The notes under the pieces are model-generated. The model was not told where the DNA came from and did no database searches. It saw only the letters and a list, made by a program, of their open reading frames with translations. Shown piece by piece: positions 1 to 11,436 of a DNA stretch of 64,000 nt (positions within the stretch are counted from its first letter, which is position 1; the number at the start of each line of letters is the position of its first letter). The position numbers were made by a program, and so were the translations under genes. Source of the DNA: Favolaschia claudopus (taxonomy: Eukaryota > Basidiomycota > Agaricomycetes > Agaricales > Mycenaceae). The stretch is from positions 496,001 to 560,000 of the forward strand of contig JAWWNJ010000094.1 in assembly GCA_037176885.1 (NCBI GenBank). The letters run 5' to 3'.

Positions 1-267
1 GCCCAGCTTATATCCGATCTCTGAAGTCGTTTCACGGGAGGGGGCGAAGTTGGAGGTGGACGTGCGTGGATGTGGATGTGGAGGAGCGGACCAAGAGCAG
101 AGAAAAACGACTACGTCAATGCAGATATCAAACCCCGAACCCCGTCTGCCGCTCCCCCGAATGTTCCCGATCGTGCTGTTGGCAGCGAAATTGGTGTTGA
201 AGGAGGAGAGCAAGGTTCGGAAGATGGAGGGGTTGAATGGCGGCGTGGAGGCGACGTCGCCGTCCAT
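1..267 (-). CDS. Unidentified protein, N-terminal part only (runs off left edge)
   Basis: Reading leftwards from the ATG at 267 there is an open frame to the window edge. Its first 45 or so residues look like a natural N-terminus (MDGDVASTPPFNPSIFRTLL, then an Asn/Ser-containing stretch and a Gly/Arg/Ser run). The later part becomes proline- and histidine-rich and may be intron: a possible donor lies near 135 and a possible acceptor near 20. I do not recognise the protein. The rest of the gene lies outside the window, so even its reality is moderately uncertain. Confidence 0.35.
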   Translation of the reverse strand, partial: MDGDVASTPPFNPSIFRTLLSSFNTNFAANSTIGNIRGSGRRGSGFDICIDVVVFLCSWSAPPHPHPRTSTSNFAPSRETTSEIGYKLG

Positions 268-1473
268 GTGAGGCTTGATGGTGCAGGAAAAGTGGGGCAG
301 AACCAGGTGGGGTCGAGCTGAAGTATTCATTCTAGTAATTTATTGGTGTAGTGTAGTTCCCTCATTCGCATTCTCTCGACTTCGAGAGTTCTTGGACTTG
401 GTTGTGGGTTCGAGGACACACTTTCCAACGCAAACATTCGAAACACCACCTAAGTGCAAATCAAACCCGTTCACGATCGTCCTCCGCTCTACCACCACCA
501 TCGAGATTCGACGTGGTCAATTGGATTTCTTGCAGAATTGCAAATTGCCAACTGTCATGGCTCGGATGAAACGAAGGCAGGGGGAACGTGGCCCACCATA
601 TACGCCAATCTTGCACGCATTCATATAGATTACAGTGGACGGAGGGCGCCACCATCAGGCATGGCGATGATATCGATACTGCTGCGATATGTGCTTAATT
701 GAAGTTCAACTTGGGGATTGAGTCGAGTCGAGGCTTCGGATTGGAGGTTGTGCTACTTATTCGGATGATGTGGTGGGTTCGGATCTGGAGTGATAGATAC
801 AGTACATTGTTTTCGCCTTCACTTGCTGCGGCTAGTGGGCGTTTTGATTCTTGAGTGCTTGGCAGACAGAGAGTGATGTCATTGGCATTGATGACCTCGA
901 GGGCGGGAGGCGGTGGAGTCGCAGTCGATGTCCGCCGGTCGATGGAAGCGACCTCGTCCATGAGAGAGCCAATGCGTATTTCTGTCCAGCTGATTCGTTC
1001 GGTATAAAAACAGGTCGCTTTTTCCCCGTGCCCAGCCGTGTCGCGAGTGATGGGTATCATGGCCCTAACCTAACAAAAGCCAGGAAGCCCAAGTCGCGGT
1101 AGCGGTATTGTGATGAAATGTCGAGGAGAAGCTAGGAGAAGTCGGGCCGAATTGGCAGAAAAACATGAGAAGCTTCCGTTCGAGGAGGGTTACGATGGAG
1201 ATGGGCAGTCAACGTTCGCAAGTGGTTCGTTACTGCCGCCAACGGAGGCAAAGAACTCGTGTTTATGTCTTCGGCAGTCCGGCGGAACCTATGCTGCGTG
1301 AAGCCTGCGTCGGGAGCTCAGTTGGTGCTTTTGAGTACAATGATACAATGGGTTCTTTTGATTACAAATAAAGACGCGCAAAGCACAACAAGAGAGGGTA
1401 CTGTACGCTGGCAGTGGTAGCAAGAGCATTTGGATTTTACGCGGTCACGACTTGTTTTTGTTCGATTCGGTTA
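268..1473. other. Intergenic, no gene supported
   Basis: About 1.2 kb between the start of the leftmost gene and the 3' end of CHZ1. The small open frames here (the largest about 120 codons, 695-1060 minus) show no recognisable domain. A TATA-like sequence (TATAAAA) lies near 1002-1010 on the plus strand, but no convincing reading frame follows it. Confidence 0.5.
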
Positions 1474-2001
1474 TTAGTCCTCTTTCATGGCAACATCCTC
1501 GTCATCTTCGTCGTCGCCGGCTACGTCTTGGGCGGTGAATCCGGCTGAAGCGAAAAAAAAATTGAGTGAAAGGAGGCGCGATATTAGAGAAGGGAGCGCA
1601 CCTTTGGCAAGTGCTTCGGGGCTGGTGTAGTCGACTTTGATACCACGCGTACGGCGACTGCGGATAGCAGAGGGGTCTATTACTTCCATTGACTCGTCGG
1701 CCTGGTGAAAGACGCGTCAATGGGTTAAACAAACGCGTCGAATGCGTTGCTTACCTCCTCCTCGTCGTCCTCTTCCTCGTCGTCATCATCTTCATCGTCC
1801 TCCTCTTCTTCTTCTTCATCATCGTCCTCGTCTTCCATGTTTGTGTCGTCCTTTGAAACTTTTGCTTTGCCTTTATCGACAGACGGGGACGCGCCAGACG
1901 CGGCGACATCCTTGTTTTCGGTAGTACTGGGTGTTTAGATGAGAATGGGAGAGAAACGACGCGTCAGATACGTACGCGGTGGGGTCAGTCGCGGAGGTCA
2001 T
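1474..2001 (-). CDS. CHZ1: Histone H2A.Z-specific chaperone CHZ1
   Basis: Nuclear chaperone that binds H2A.Z-H2B dimers and delivers them to the SWR1 remodeller (family knowledge). Four exons: 2001-1976, 1926-1755, 1701-1602 and 1544-1474. They join in phase to a 122-residue protein. The N-terminal third is variable, followed by a run of about 30 Asp/Glu. Next comes the CHZ motif IDPSAIRSRRTRGIKVDY, which corresponds to the yeast Chz1 histone-contact motif, and then SPEALAKAGF and a second acidic tail ending AMKED. Only splicing out the third intron (1601-1545) gives the expected AKAGF continuation. The start ATG is followed by a short 26-nt coding exon. A transposon-like element begins about 210 bp upstream of the ATG, so the promoter is either very short or partly supplied by the element. 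Identification is strong; the exact first exon is slightly less certain. Confidence 0.86.
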
Positions 2002-2210
2002 CGTGGTTAGAGTTTAAGAGAGTGTTTGTGTGTGTTGTGGGTCGCGTCAGGAAAGAAACTGTGACCGTGACTGTGCGTGACTGTGACGCTACAGTTGCGG
2101 GTGTTGTTTCCCAATTGAACGGATGTTCCCATCGGCTGGCTCTCGCTTGCCCTCGTCACTGGCACACTGCCCGCATCGCGATTCGCTTGGCTCTAACCGA
2201 GTTTGCTCAG

Positions 2211-2237
2211 TACGGTTGTCCATTGAAGCCACGGTCT
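2211..2237 (+). repeat. Left terminal inverted repeat (27 bp)
   Basis: Exact reverse complement of 4175-4201. Immediately preceded by GCTCAG (2205-2210), which recurs right after the other end. Confidence 0.8.
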
Positions 2238-4174
2238 GTATAAGGAAATTTTGTGATGAGATCAACTGGTGAGCTGGGGTCCCGGAACTGCGTGACGGGC
2301 AGCACATAGCGCTGACGTCCATAGCGCCATCAGAGCGCGGGAGAATCCCAGAAGGGGTTGCATTCAATGCCATCGATATTTGATCACGACATCACGTGAC
2401 TCGTCGCTCATTTCATTTTCTCGCGTTTTTCGCGGTCAAAACTACGATAAGAACGCGTCTCTAGAATTTTAAACGTGTAAGACTTTTTACTATATAGGTC
2501 TTGCACAGGTATGCTCCGAGTTTAAGTCTCTAGACCAGATACTGAGAGTACTTACTGGAATCCGAAGATGAATTAAATAAGTTGAATTCGGTGGTCTTGT
2601 AGGAAGGATGATTCTAGACATAATCCAATTGATTATTACTGCTTTTGGGCTTTCATACTGTTGACTTACTCTACGAAATTGAAATCCTCTCCCTTGCGGA
2701 CACCGTCTGCTTATTCACTCACAAGTTGTTTCTCCGCGCGGCTTCCAATCTTGAGGGCATATATTTCAGTCAGAAACCTGTGTATTAGCTAATGTTCTGA
2801 GGGAGAATGGAATGAAATATAGGATTTCGATGGATCCACCGGAATCGGGAGAATTCGTGCCGCAACAGCGTGCAAACTAAAAATCAAGTATCTGGATCGG
2901 CCCTCGGGGGAGTTCGATGAACTACATCTTCATGGGTGACACTTATATCTTGATGTTACCAAGAATATGATCAGTGTCCTGACCTATCCTGACCTTCACA
3001 GGAACAAAGTCGGTTGGTTGAGATACAGTTCAAGCTGACACAGATATGAGTGAATTGAACTCTCTGACATAGACACTGATTCTGGCAGTTTTCCTTTGAC
3101 AAAGCAACAGGGGAACTGATGTGCCAGAGTGTTAGATGCAAAGTTCAAGGCGGAGAGAATAAGGAGAACTACTGGTTTGAAGAAAATAATTCAGCTGATC
3201 AGGCAGTTGAAGTATCTGAGACAGAATGGGATTATCGAGCGTATATTAAGGCGGAAGGATCGAACGTAACATCCCTGCTTCATTTAGAAAGCGCTCTACC
3301 ACTCTCCTCCAAATATGCTCAGCCAAAATAATATTACTACTGCAACCGATGAAGAAGTTCCAAGTCGGCGAATGTGTAATGTCTTAAAAAGTAAGTAAAT
3401 TGAGAGTTTCAACGCAGTGTGCTGCGCTATCCAGGCAGTGATCACACATCAGTACCTTGCTCAGGCTAAGCTGAGTACAGTCGGGGCTTGACAGGGGAAC
3501 CTTGGAGAACTTGAAGAATCACTGCCAGGATGCATATATTTGATGTTGAGCGGTGTGAATACCTTGAAATAAGAATGCCAAAGTGCTCTATTAGGCCTGG
3601 AATTGCATTAGCAGGGGAACCAAATTATAGTAGGAAACACACTAGCACATCAGAATATGACAGGACCCCAGAAATTCATCGACAAGTTCAATAAACAAAC
3701 AAGTACACTAGAATCATTGAAGAAAGAACTTCTTTGAACCCAAATTGGGACACAAGCGAGTTCAGTAACTTCATTTAATTGCAGGTGCCTTCTACCATGT
3801 AATAAGGTGGGCCGGTGAGCTATATTGCTGCCATCGAATCCAATTTTGATTCAATTTCACGAGTTCTGTTCCAAAATGTTTCATTCTAGAATTTATATAT
3901 AAAGCTCGGCGCTGAAACTCACAGCCTGTTCTGAGTTTGATTTACCTGGCACGGGACTCTAGCTTAGTAGCTAAACTTTCGAAACCACCCCGCCTCAAGT
4001 TCATTATCGTGACGCGACACGACTGAACGAGGTCACGTGAGGGCGTTCCCGACAGCGCGTAGGACGACGGCGGGATGGATGAGTCGGATACGATGACCTG
4101 AAGCACTCAGTAACTCTGTGACACAACGCCAGAAGGGACCCCAACAACGATTGTTGATCATCAACTGTCAAAAT

Positions 4175-4201
4175 AGACCGTGGCTTCAATGGACAACCGT
4201 A
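4175..4201 (-). repeat. Right terminal inverted repeat (27 bp)
   Basis: Exact reverse complement of 2211-2237. Immediately followed by the second copy of GCTCAG (4202-4207). Confidence 0.8.
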
Positions 4202-4526
4202 GCTCAGATTAAAAAACTCTAATAGCCTGGGAGGTCTGCTGCTGTTAACTAACTCGGTGTTGCTGGTCCTCGTTGCTGCTCGTTCTCTTGTTCTCTGTGC
4301 CTTTGGATCTCTTCCGTGGAATTGAAAATCAATAGTTCTATTGTGGAAGGTGATGGCGGGCACTTGGTGATTGTCTGACGCCAGTGATACCGACCGACTG
4401 ATACCGACAAATGCACATATGCTGCATATGGATCTTCGTCCCATTTCCGTCTGATAGCGTTATGTCACGTCCCCATATGCCCAGCCGCCCGGGTTTGATG
4501 TTTCCTGTCCTCTCCCAAGACCGTCG
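4202..4526. other. Upstream region of the DUF6593-like gene
   Basis: 325 bp between the transposon-like element and the next start codon. Presumed promoter and 5' UTR; no clear TATA box seen. Confidence 0.4.
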
Positions 4527-6600
4527 ATGGCCTCTCTTCGCCCAGAGCGAAAGAGCTTCAGCTCGTCGCGTCTCTCAGACCCAAGGACACCAGACCCATC
4601 CCGTCCTTCTGTCTTTAACGTCCTTCCCGCTCTCCGGAGGACAGAGACCTCTTCGGGTGATACGCCGCACCACAAGTCTGCCTTGGTTACTTTGAAGCTC
4701 TCTTCCCTGTCCTTTCTCGACTCGGTGGTCAAGGATGATTCCTCCAGCGAACCGCTCTACGTGATTCGCACTACTGGCACGTCGACCAGTGTCTTCCGCA
4801 ACGATCCCTGGGACGGGCTCACGAAGACGGCCGAATTCAAATGGCCGAAGGTCATCCCTACCAAAGGGAAGATCAAGGAGACCCTTGGGGTCCTCGTTCA
4901 ATTGAGCGATGGCCGCTGGCAGACCGCTGACGCCGTCCTCAAGCCGGGCAACATCCTCAGGTACCTCCGACCATCGTCATTGATTTGCGATCCATTCAAT
5001 TCATTCATGTTCTTGTAGTGCCCCGCCCAAGTTCTCTATCCCCAACTTTCCTCGTAGTCTGAGATGGAAGCGCGTGGGAAGCGCGTATTGGGTGAGTTTC
5101 CATGATCGTTGACGAATGCGCGCCGGAACTGACCCTCCGCAGTGCACAACGTCTTCGGTTAAGGGCCCAGTTGCGACTTTTCATCCTGCGTTGGAAGGTA
5201 TCCCTCCCCGGATAACGGTATTTGAGAGTCTGCGCGATAAACATGATACTGGGCCGGTTCTGAGGCACAATGGTGTTTCGACATTGCTCATCGACTACCT
5301 CATCATCACGGCGATTCTTCTAGTGACTGACGTGCAGGATTGGATGCTTGTTCCGAAGTATGAAGGAGAAGACCCTGCGCCGATCCTTCCTCCGCTTCCT
5401 TCAACGAGTACAGATCTTTTCGATACGCCCCCCCAATCTGCACCTGCCTCAGCCTCACAGTGGAGGAAGATTCTGTACGGAGAGCCAATTTTTCCCAAGA
5501 GGACTCCCGCTTCGCGCAGCGCGTCGACGACAGACCTCTCAGCGCCTCTGCCGACCTCCAGGAAACAAATGGCTAAGATCATATATGGCGACCCAATTTA
5601 TCCGTCATTAACATCGTCGAGATTAACGTCGTCGAGGACTTCGTCTAGTCCCGTTGGCTCTAGTTGGGACTCGGAGGAGGAGGAGGAGGATGTGGAGCCG
5701 GAGGTGGAGGCGGAACCCGAGGAGGAGGAACTCCTTGCATATCGCGCGCAGCGAGGATCTGGCAACTCATCACTTCCGTCTCCCCAAATGCCTCAAACTC
5801 CCCGCGGAGACAGTCCGTCCTCAGAGTCCATCTTTTATCCCAACGGACGACCCCCATCGCATGGATACATCGATCCCTCTTTCTATGGCGAGGATGTTCC
5901 CCCTGTGCCCCAGATACCCTTACAGTATGCTTCCTCCGTGTCGTCGACGAGCCGGGGGGCGACTCCCCCTGATTCCGCCCGTTTGCGAAACCGGAGAGAG
6001 TTGCCCCTCCCGCCCACGCCCATCTCCGAGTCTCCACGGCCCATGCACCGCTCGCAGTCGACGCCCCCGCGAGAGGTTCCTGCATCCTCCTTTGGCCGCC
6101 GCCCCTCCGGACCTCTATTCCTTGCCACCTCCTCTTCTTCCGCATCCGCATCCGCATCCACTTCCTCCTCGGTCACGCCAGCTCCGCCACCGCTGCCGCC
6201 AATACGAACCCTCACACGTTCACAGTCAATGAAATTACGAACGCAGCGTCTACTCCCTACCCCACCGACACCCACCGAACCCTCGTCGCCAGATCTTTTC
6301 CGATCAATTACACGCTCATCACGACGTAGCTCACAGTACAGCCAACGCTCGTTACCCCTGCCTCCCGGCGCAGCTACGGCGCCTCCCCCACTACCTCGGC
6401 CTCCGTTACCCAAAGATCCGACGGATGATCTGTGGGGTCGTGGTTATTCGTGGTCTGCCAACGCCGCGGGTGGTCCGTTGAGCGATGCACCACCGCCGTA
6501 TATGGAAGTGTCCGTGGAATCGCCCGCGTCGACGCAGAGCATGTCATCGCTGCAGAGCAGTAATCCCAATACCAAACGACGGTCGACGTATCATCCGTAG
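4527..6600 (+). CDS. DUF6593-like N-terminal domain with long Pro/Ser-rich tail
   Basis: Three exons (4527-4960, 5019-5091, 5143-6600) join in phase to about 654 residues. Residues roughly 50-235 form the only folded-looking part. It runs from PLYVIRTTGTSTSVFR through FKWPKV to SLRWKRVGSAYW and ends in a hydrophobic stretch (LLIDYLIITAILLV). The pattern resembles the basidiomycete DUF6593 family, whose function is unknown; the assignment is by resemblance only. The remaining 400 or so residues are disordered. They hold two copies of a K-I-x-Y-G-[ED]-P-I-[FY]-P motif near residues 278 and 314, acidic patches around 350, many polyproline stretches (PPPLPPI, PLPPTP) that could bind SH3 or WW domains, and a basic C-terminus. 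I infer a scaffold- or membrane-associated protein. The exon boundaries are well supported. Confidence 0.75.
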
Positions 6601-7201
6601 CAAGCCATACGTCCATCCGCTGCAAACAACAAAATTCTGGACACTAGATCGCTGCGCTGCTGGATGCTGTTCGGCTCTCTCATTGTAATGTATCACCTAC
6701 TCAACCCATCATCATCATCTATCATCCCCCATCCCATTCCATTCCATCCATGGTCTTCCTTTTGCTGTGCATTCTTCACTCATTTATGTAGCACCTTCGT
6801 TTCCTCTTTTGCTTGATTGCTTTGGGATTCCCTAATGAACTGCTGGTTATCTGCTCTCTCCATCTCATCTCATACTCTAGTGCTAATTGCTCGCTTGCAT
6901 ATACGACTCATCTCATCTATCCGCTACCTCCCCCGCTCCATTCAACGTCTCTTCTTATCATCATCCTTTGGCATCTTCTGCGTGATTGCTTCCTAGAGCA
7001 GGAACCATGCAGAATGTGTATATATCACACATGTATCACACCAAGAACGTTCAATTGACTCGAGTTAAAGAATTTTTTGGCGGAGTTTCGGTCAAACTAC
7101 GCTGCATTGACGCTGAGCTATATTCGGAGAGCCGGACTGACGGGCCGACCACCCCATAACTTGCGGAGGTTTTCTTGGCTGGTTCATACTTCCTCCCCTT
7201 C
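6601..7201. other. 3' UTR / intergenic / gluconokinase promoter
   Basis: About 600 bp between two plus-strand genes. Rich in CAT/TCAT pyrimidine tracts, as usual for fungal untranslated and promoter DNA. No gene seen. Confidence 0.4.
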
Positions 7202-7982
7202 ATGGCGCTCGAGACGTCCCTGACCCCGCCTGTTCCCGTCCTAATTATCGTGATGGTTTGTGGTCACAAAAGGGCTCGATTGAACCAAGCAATAACACCT
7301 CGGCGCGAACCAGGGCGTCTCGGGCACGGGCAAGTCCACTCTGGGCGCCGCACTGGCCGCTGCGCTGAACATGCCTTACATCGACGGAGACGACCTCCAT
7401 CCGCGCACGAACGTCGACAAGATGGCTGCAGGGTCGCCGCTGACAGACGCCGACCGCGAGCCCTGGCTGCGTATAATTCGCAACACCGCTGAGCGTGTTA
7501 CGCAAGAACAAAAACAGAAACTCAAGCACGCTCGGTCGATAAACGGCGCCGGGACTGAGATTGGAGAATTTCAAATTCCTAGCGAAAGTGCGAACGGGAC
7601 CGTGGTGTTTGGCGTCGTTATCGCTTGTTCAGCGCTCAAACGCGTCTATCGTGACATGCTACGCGGCGTCATTAGTACCATTGCGTCCTCGTCACATACT
7701 CATTTCACAGAGCGCGCCCCGGGTACCACGGACGAAGTGACGATAGATTTGCCGACATATTTTGTGTTCATTGAAGGGACGCGGGAGGTGCTTATGGACA
7801 GGATGCTCAAGCGGAGTGGACATTTTATGAAAGCGACGATGCTGGACAGTCAGTTGAGTACATTGGAGAATCCTACAGGAGAGGAGGGTGTGGTAGTGGT
7901 TCGTGTTGAGGACTCGACTGCAACACAAGTAGATACAGCGGTTAAGGGATTGGGGCCGATGTTGAATGGACATGCAATTTGA
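7202..7982 (+). CDS. Gluconokinase
   Basis: Phosphorylates D-gluconate to 6-phosphogluconate with ATP, feeding the pentose phosphate pathway in the cytosol. Exon 1 is 7202-7255 (MALETSLTPPVPVLIIVM). After a 58-nt intron, exon 2 (7314-7982) opens directly with the P-loop GVSGTGKST. The protein is 240 residues. Further family signatures are YIDGDDLHPRTNVDKMAAG (gluconate-binding region), PLTDADREPWL, the strand-plus-motif VIACSALKRVYRDMLR, and the lid/C-terminal block RSGHFMKATMLDSQLSTLE. Between the third motif and the lid is a slightly longer loop than in bacterial GntK, including a Ser/Thr-rich stretch. The in-frame ATG at 7202 is the only ATG before the P-loop. It is convergent with the gamma-tubulin complex gene (138 bp between stops). 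Confidence 0.92.
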
Positions 7983-8119
7983 CAGACGTATTGTGAATCA
8001 TACTATAGATGCGACTACGCTCAACTTCGTGGATAATCAATCTCTGTATTTTAACCCAGTTTGTACGTTGGAATGGCGAAAAACAACAATACCAAGAGCT
8101 AGAAGCAACCCGGTTTCAC

Positions 8120-11100
8120 TCAATTCGACCACCACTCCGAAAGAGACTCCAGCAAGTGGGCAACAGCTGAGAGACCGCCTGTCGGTTTCCGTGCGTCCGA
8201 CGGCTTGTGATTGTGCTCCATCACACTGGAACCTTTGTCCAGGATGGACTTCAAGGACCTTGTCTGTCACTATCATCAATACCAGCTGGGCAAATGGAGA
8301 ACGACAGCTTACCAGCGCTAACATCTTCGACTTGAAACTGCTGGCGAGATCTGCCAGTAACGGAGCCGCCTGATATTCCTCCAGCTTCCCAGTCTTCAGA
8401 TCACCCACTAGGACAGCGAATTCAAGCACTATTTCAAGGGCCTGGCGCAGCAAATCACCGGCCGAACGCTGGCTCGAACGCAGCAAACAAGCGCTCAGGA
8501 CATCGTCCATCAACGCCGAGTGCGCCCGAGACAGCGCGAAGACATCTGGATACGCAGCGCCGCCTTGGGAACCTTCGGACAGCAGCGATGCGACAAAGGG
8601 ATCGAAATTGCCACCAATGGCGTAGTTGAAGACGTACTCGGAGAGTCTGGTGACGAACGAGTGCGCGATAAAACGGAAGTGTAGAAGTAGTTTGCTGGAT
8701 GAGGTGAGAGTTGGGAAAAGTGGCCGTGCAGCACCCCGACACATGCGAAATACTGCAGCAAGTGCATGCTCGACTAAAAGCCAACGTTAGGGGCTGCAAG
8801 TTGCAAGTAACGGATGGACGCACCTCGTATGATTCGCAAGAGGTAGGCGAACATCCGGTGGTACTTTGATAGAGTGTCTGGAGTAATCAGGATATCTAGA
8901 GGATGCGGAGCCTTGTAATCCATGTATAAGAAATCCAAAGCTCTTGATAGAAGAGTAGAATGAGTTCGACACAGCAAGGGACTCGAAGGCAGTCACATAC
9001 TCGATAGCTGAAAGGACCGAACACAATTAGATGCGTTACGCGACGCAAGAAAATATACCACTTACAAAGCGGATTCAACCATTGATCATGCCCCGGACCA
9101 GTAGGCAAATCCCGAATCGCAAAACCCAAACGCCGCTCAGCCTCTACCCAGAACATATCGCGCGTAGACGGCACATCCCCTTCATCCATCCGCTCATCGG
9201 GAATCTCAAACGAATCGACGATAACAGTGCGCAGGAAAAAGCTGAGATCAGCTCCGACGGGCGGCCATGTCTCTCTCTCTAGCAGAGCAAAAGACAGTCC
9301 AACGGGCCATCGATGCGGGCGACCTTTCTGTTTCTCAGAGGTCTTGCGTCGCGCGCCTATAGATCGGACAGAGGTGGGTATCTCCTCATCCGCGTCGTAG
9401 CCTTGAGAATCTGAGAACAAAGCAGCGGAAAGCCTCGACTTGAATGACGGAGAGGCGAAGAGAAGATATGAATGCAGCAATCTCAAGTGACGCTGGAATT
9501 GGAGCGGGCCAATGGGTGATATGAACAGCGATAGGAGCGTGCTTGAGAGAGTCGAAGCATGTTTCACCAAGGGCTCCAAGACGAGTGTCGTTAGATGGGC
9601 GAGAGTTGGAGTGATTGGGTGTAGAGTTTGCGGGAAAGCATCAAGGAAGTCCTGCAGAGCGGCTATTGGCGTTGGTGCTCCTTTGTTGTCGAGGAGAGAA
9701 TGGCCGAAATGACCGCCTGGTTCCAAGTCAAAGATACGAAATTGGGCCAAGCCCGAGTCGGCGGCATCAGATATTCCTTGGGGTATTCCAGCAGGCTGGG
9801 TCGATTCAGGTTGACGGCGCTGTTGATTCCATGCCATGTCGATATCGTTCAAAGTCCAGAACCATTCTATGGTACACTGAAAGGGCGGTGCACGCAGGAG
9901 AGGATGATCAGGCTCGGCGGCACGTAAGAGGACGAGGGATTTCTGTGCTGCCGGGAGGATACCGACGACGTCCGGGGGGAAGAAGGATGGGAATGATTCG
10001 CTGACGCTCTCGAATTCGTCTCGCTCCTCCTCCTGGCCGTCATCCGACACGTCAAGCGCATACTGGTCATTCTGCTCACCAACCACACGTGCAGGTTTCT
10101 TGGCCATGGAGTCTCCTCCAAAGCCGACCGATCGCGAGAGTTGGTGGAAGTATTCCCGGGAGGCGCTGGTGAGGATGAAGGCTATGACCGCGGTTACCCT
10201 CGTTGGCGACTGACGTTCCAAATGAGAATGTAAGTGATCGTATAGCAATGACAGAAGGGGTTCTGGGTTATGGTCGAGTACGGTGTAGTTTTGAGGGGAT
10301 TTGTGTTCGTCCTTGTGGAGCGTAAGGATAGATGCAAGCAGAAGATGATGAATTCCTGACCCTGCAGCATAACGCAGCCAGAGCGACCAATATGTCTTTG
10401 TACGGTGCATACTGCACCCAAGCGGCCGCTAGAGTTATGGATGAATGCTCGTCCTCCGGAGGACATTGTGCCAGCCCTTCACGAAGGTAGGAAAGAATTG
10501 TTGAAACCGCATGCGTGAAAGCATGAATAGTTGGACCTTCTTTAGCAAATCTTGTCATGTTAGCCATATGGAAGGGAGTTGCGAACGGCAGTCACCTTGA
10601 GCTTGGAGAGGCGACAACCATCTCTACTCGACGCATCAGAGTCCCGATAGTAAGAAACCCAGATATCCAGCTATAATGTGATATGTTGAAACAAGCCGCG
10701 CGGTATGTCATTGTACAGACCTCTCGCTGACAACCTCATCCTTGTCGTCGACTGCTAGTACACCGCGAGCGCCCTTCTGTGTAACCACTTGGACGAAAGT
10801 CTCTGTGACTGGATCCCAACTGTGCAATGGAGAGAAAGTCCCCAGCACCGTCATCTTGAGAGCCGAAAGCAACTCTTGCTGGGTCACATATTTAATCTCG
10901 ATATGAGGATTATTCAACCGCGGCTGAACGCTAGCTGAACTGGTCACAGAATGCCACCCCATGCAAGACAAACAGCTCACTAATATCGGGCAGCAGCGAA
11001 TACGAGGTTTTCTTGCTCCGAGATGAATGCGTTCGGAGATGGCCGACCAGAATAATTGGGTCGCAATGAATCCCAGGACAAAATTTCCTGCAATTCGTGA

Positions 11101-11436
11101 GCGACATGGCGTCGAAGATCAGGATTTGTTGAGGCTTACAGAGTGCGATGAACCATTCTTGATTGCGTCGGTCCATATTGATTCACGGAGTGCGGGGAAA
11201 TTGCAAGGTGAAGAGTCCAGGGTTATCGATGCAAGTTCTGTAGGCAACAAGAGCCTCGGGGGAGTCGGTACTTGCACGATGGGGTCGCGCAATTTGAGTG
11301 TCTCAAGAATGGGATTTTGTGGCTTGTCGAGCATTGGGGGAATAAAGAAACGCGGCTTGAGTTCGGGCAGGGCATCCTTCAAGGTAAGTCGGTCGAATTC
11401 GTCGGATAAAGTCGGTAGCTGGAAGAGCTTTGCCAT
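8120..11436 (-). CDS. Gamma-tubulin complex component, Spc97/Spc98 family, GCP5/6-type
   Basis: Subunit of the gamma-tubulin ring complex that nucleates microtubules at spindle pole bodies. The gene has about ten exons, giving roughly 950 residues. Order of recognisable parts: N-terminal MAKLFQLPTLSDEFDRL; SWDSLRPNYSG; GCP N-domain segments (WISGFLTIGTLMRRVE, AAWVQYAPYKDILVALAALC, LLSLLYDHLHSHLE, REYFHQLSRSVGFGG); then the gamma-tubulin-binding grip2 domain (HLRLLHSYLLFASPSFKSRL, GLSFALLERETWPPVGADLS, RRLGFAIRDLPTGPG, LDFLYMDYKAPHPLDILIT, YHRMFAYLLRIIRVEHAL, LLLHFRFIAHSFVTRLSEYV). Two adjacent 58-nt introns leave a 7-nt exon (9001-9007) needed to restore the frame. At the 3' end I prefer a last intron giving GGLSAVAHLLESLSEWWSN and a stop at 8120; without it the frame stays open to 8037. 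The start is the first ATG of the conserved frame. Whether it is GCP5 or GCP6 cannot be decided here. Confidence 0.85.

Larger units (their letters stand above)
2211..4201. mobile_element. Non-autonomous TIR DNA transposon-like element, 1,991 bp
   Basis: The element is bounded by perfect 27-bp terminal inverted repeats (2211-2237 and 4175-4201, each starting TACGGTTGTCC from the outside). It is flanked by an identical 6-bp direct repeat, GCTCAG, at 2205-2210 and 4202-4207, which is the signature of a target-site duplication. Inside, similarity between the ends continues imperfectly: both sides carry a GGGGTCCC block within 75 bp of the tip, and a TCACGTGA core about 165-185 bp from the tip. 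The interior is AT-rich. Its only notable frame is a 70-codon one (3119-3331) with no recognisable transposase motif. I infer a non-autonomous or decayed cut-and-paste element; the superfamily is not assignable from the ends. It separates CHZ1 from the DUF6593-like gene. Confidence 0.68.

Noticed and set aside
5660..6413. Several long antisense and alternate frames within the DUF6593-like gene
   Set aside because: Shadows of a Pro/Ser/acidic low-complexity coding region in other phases.
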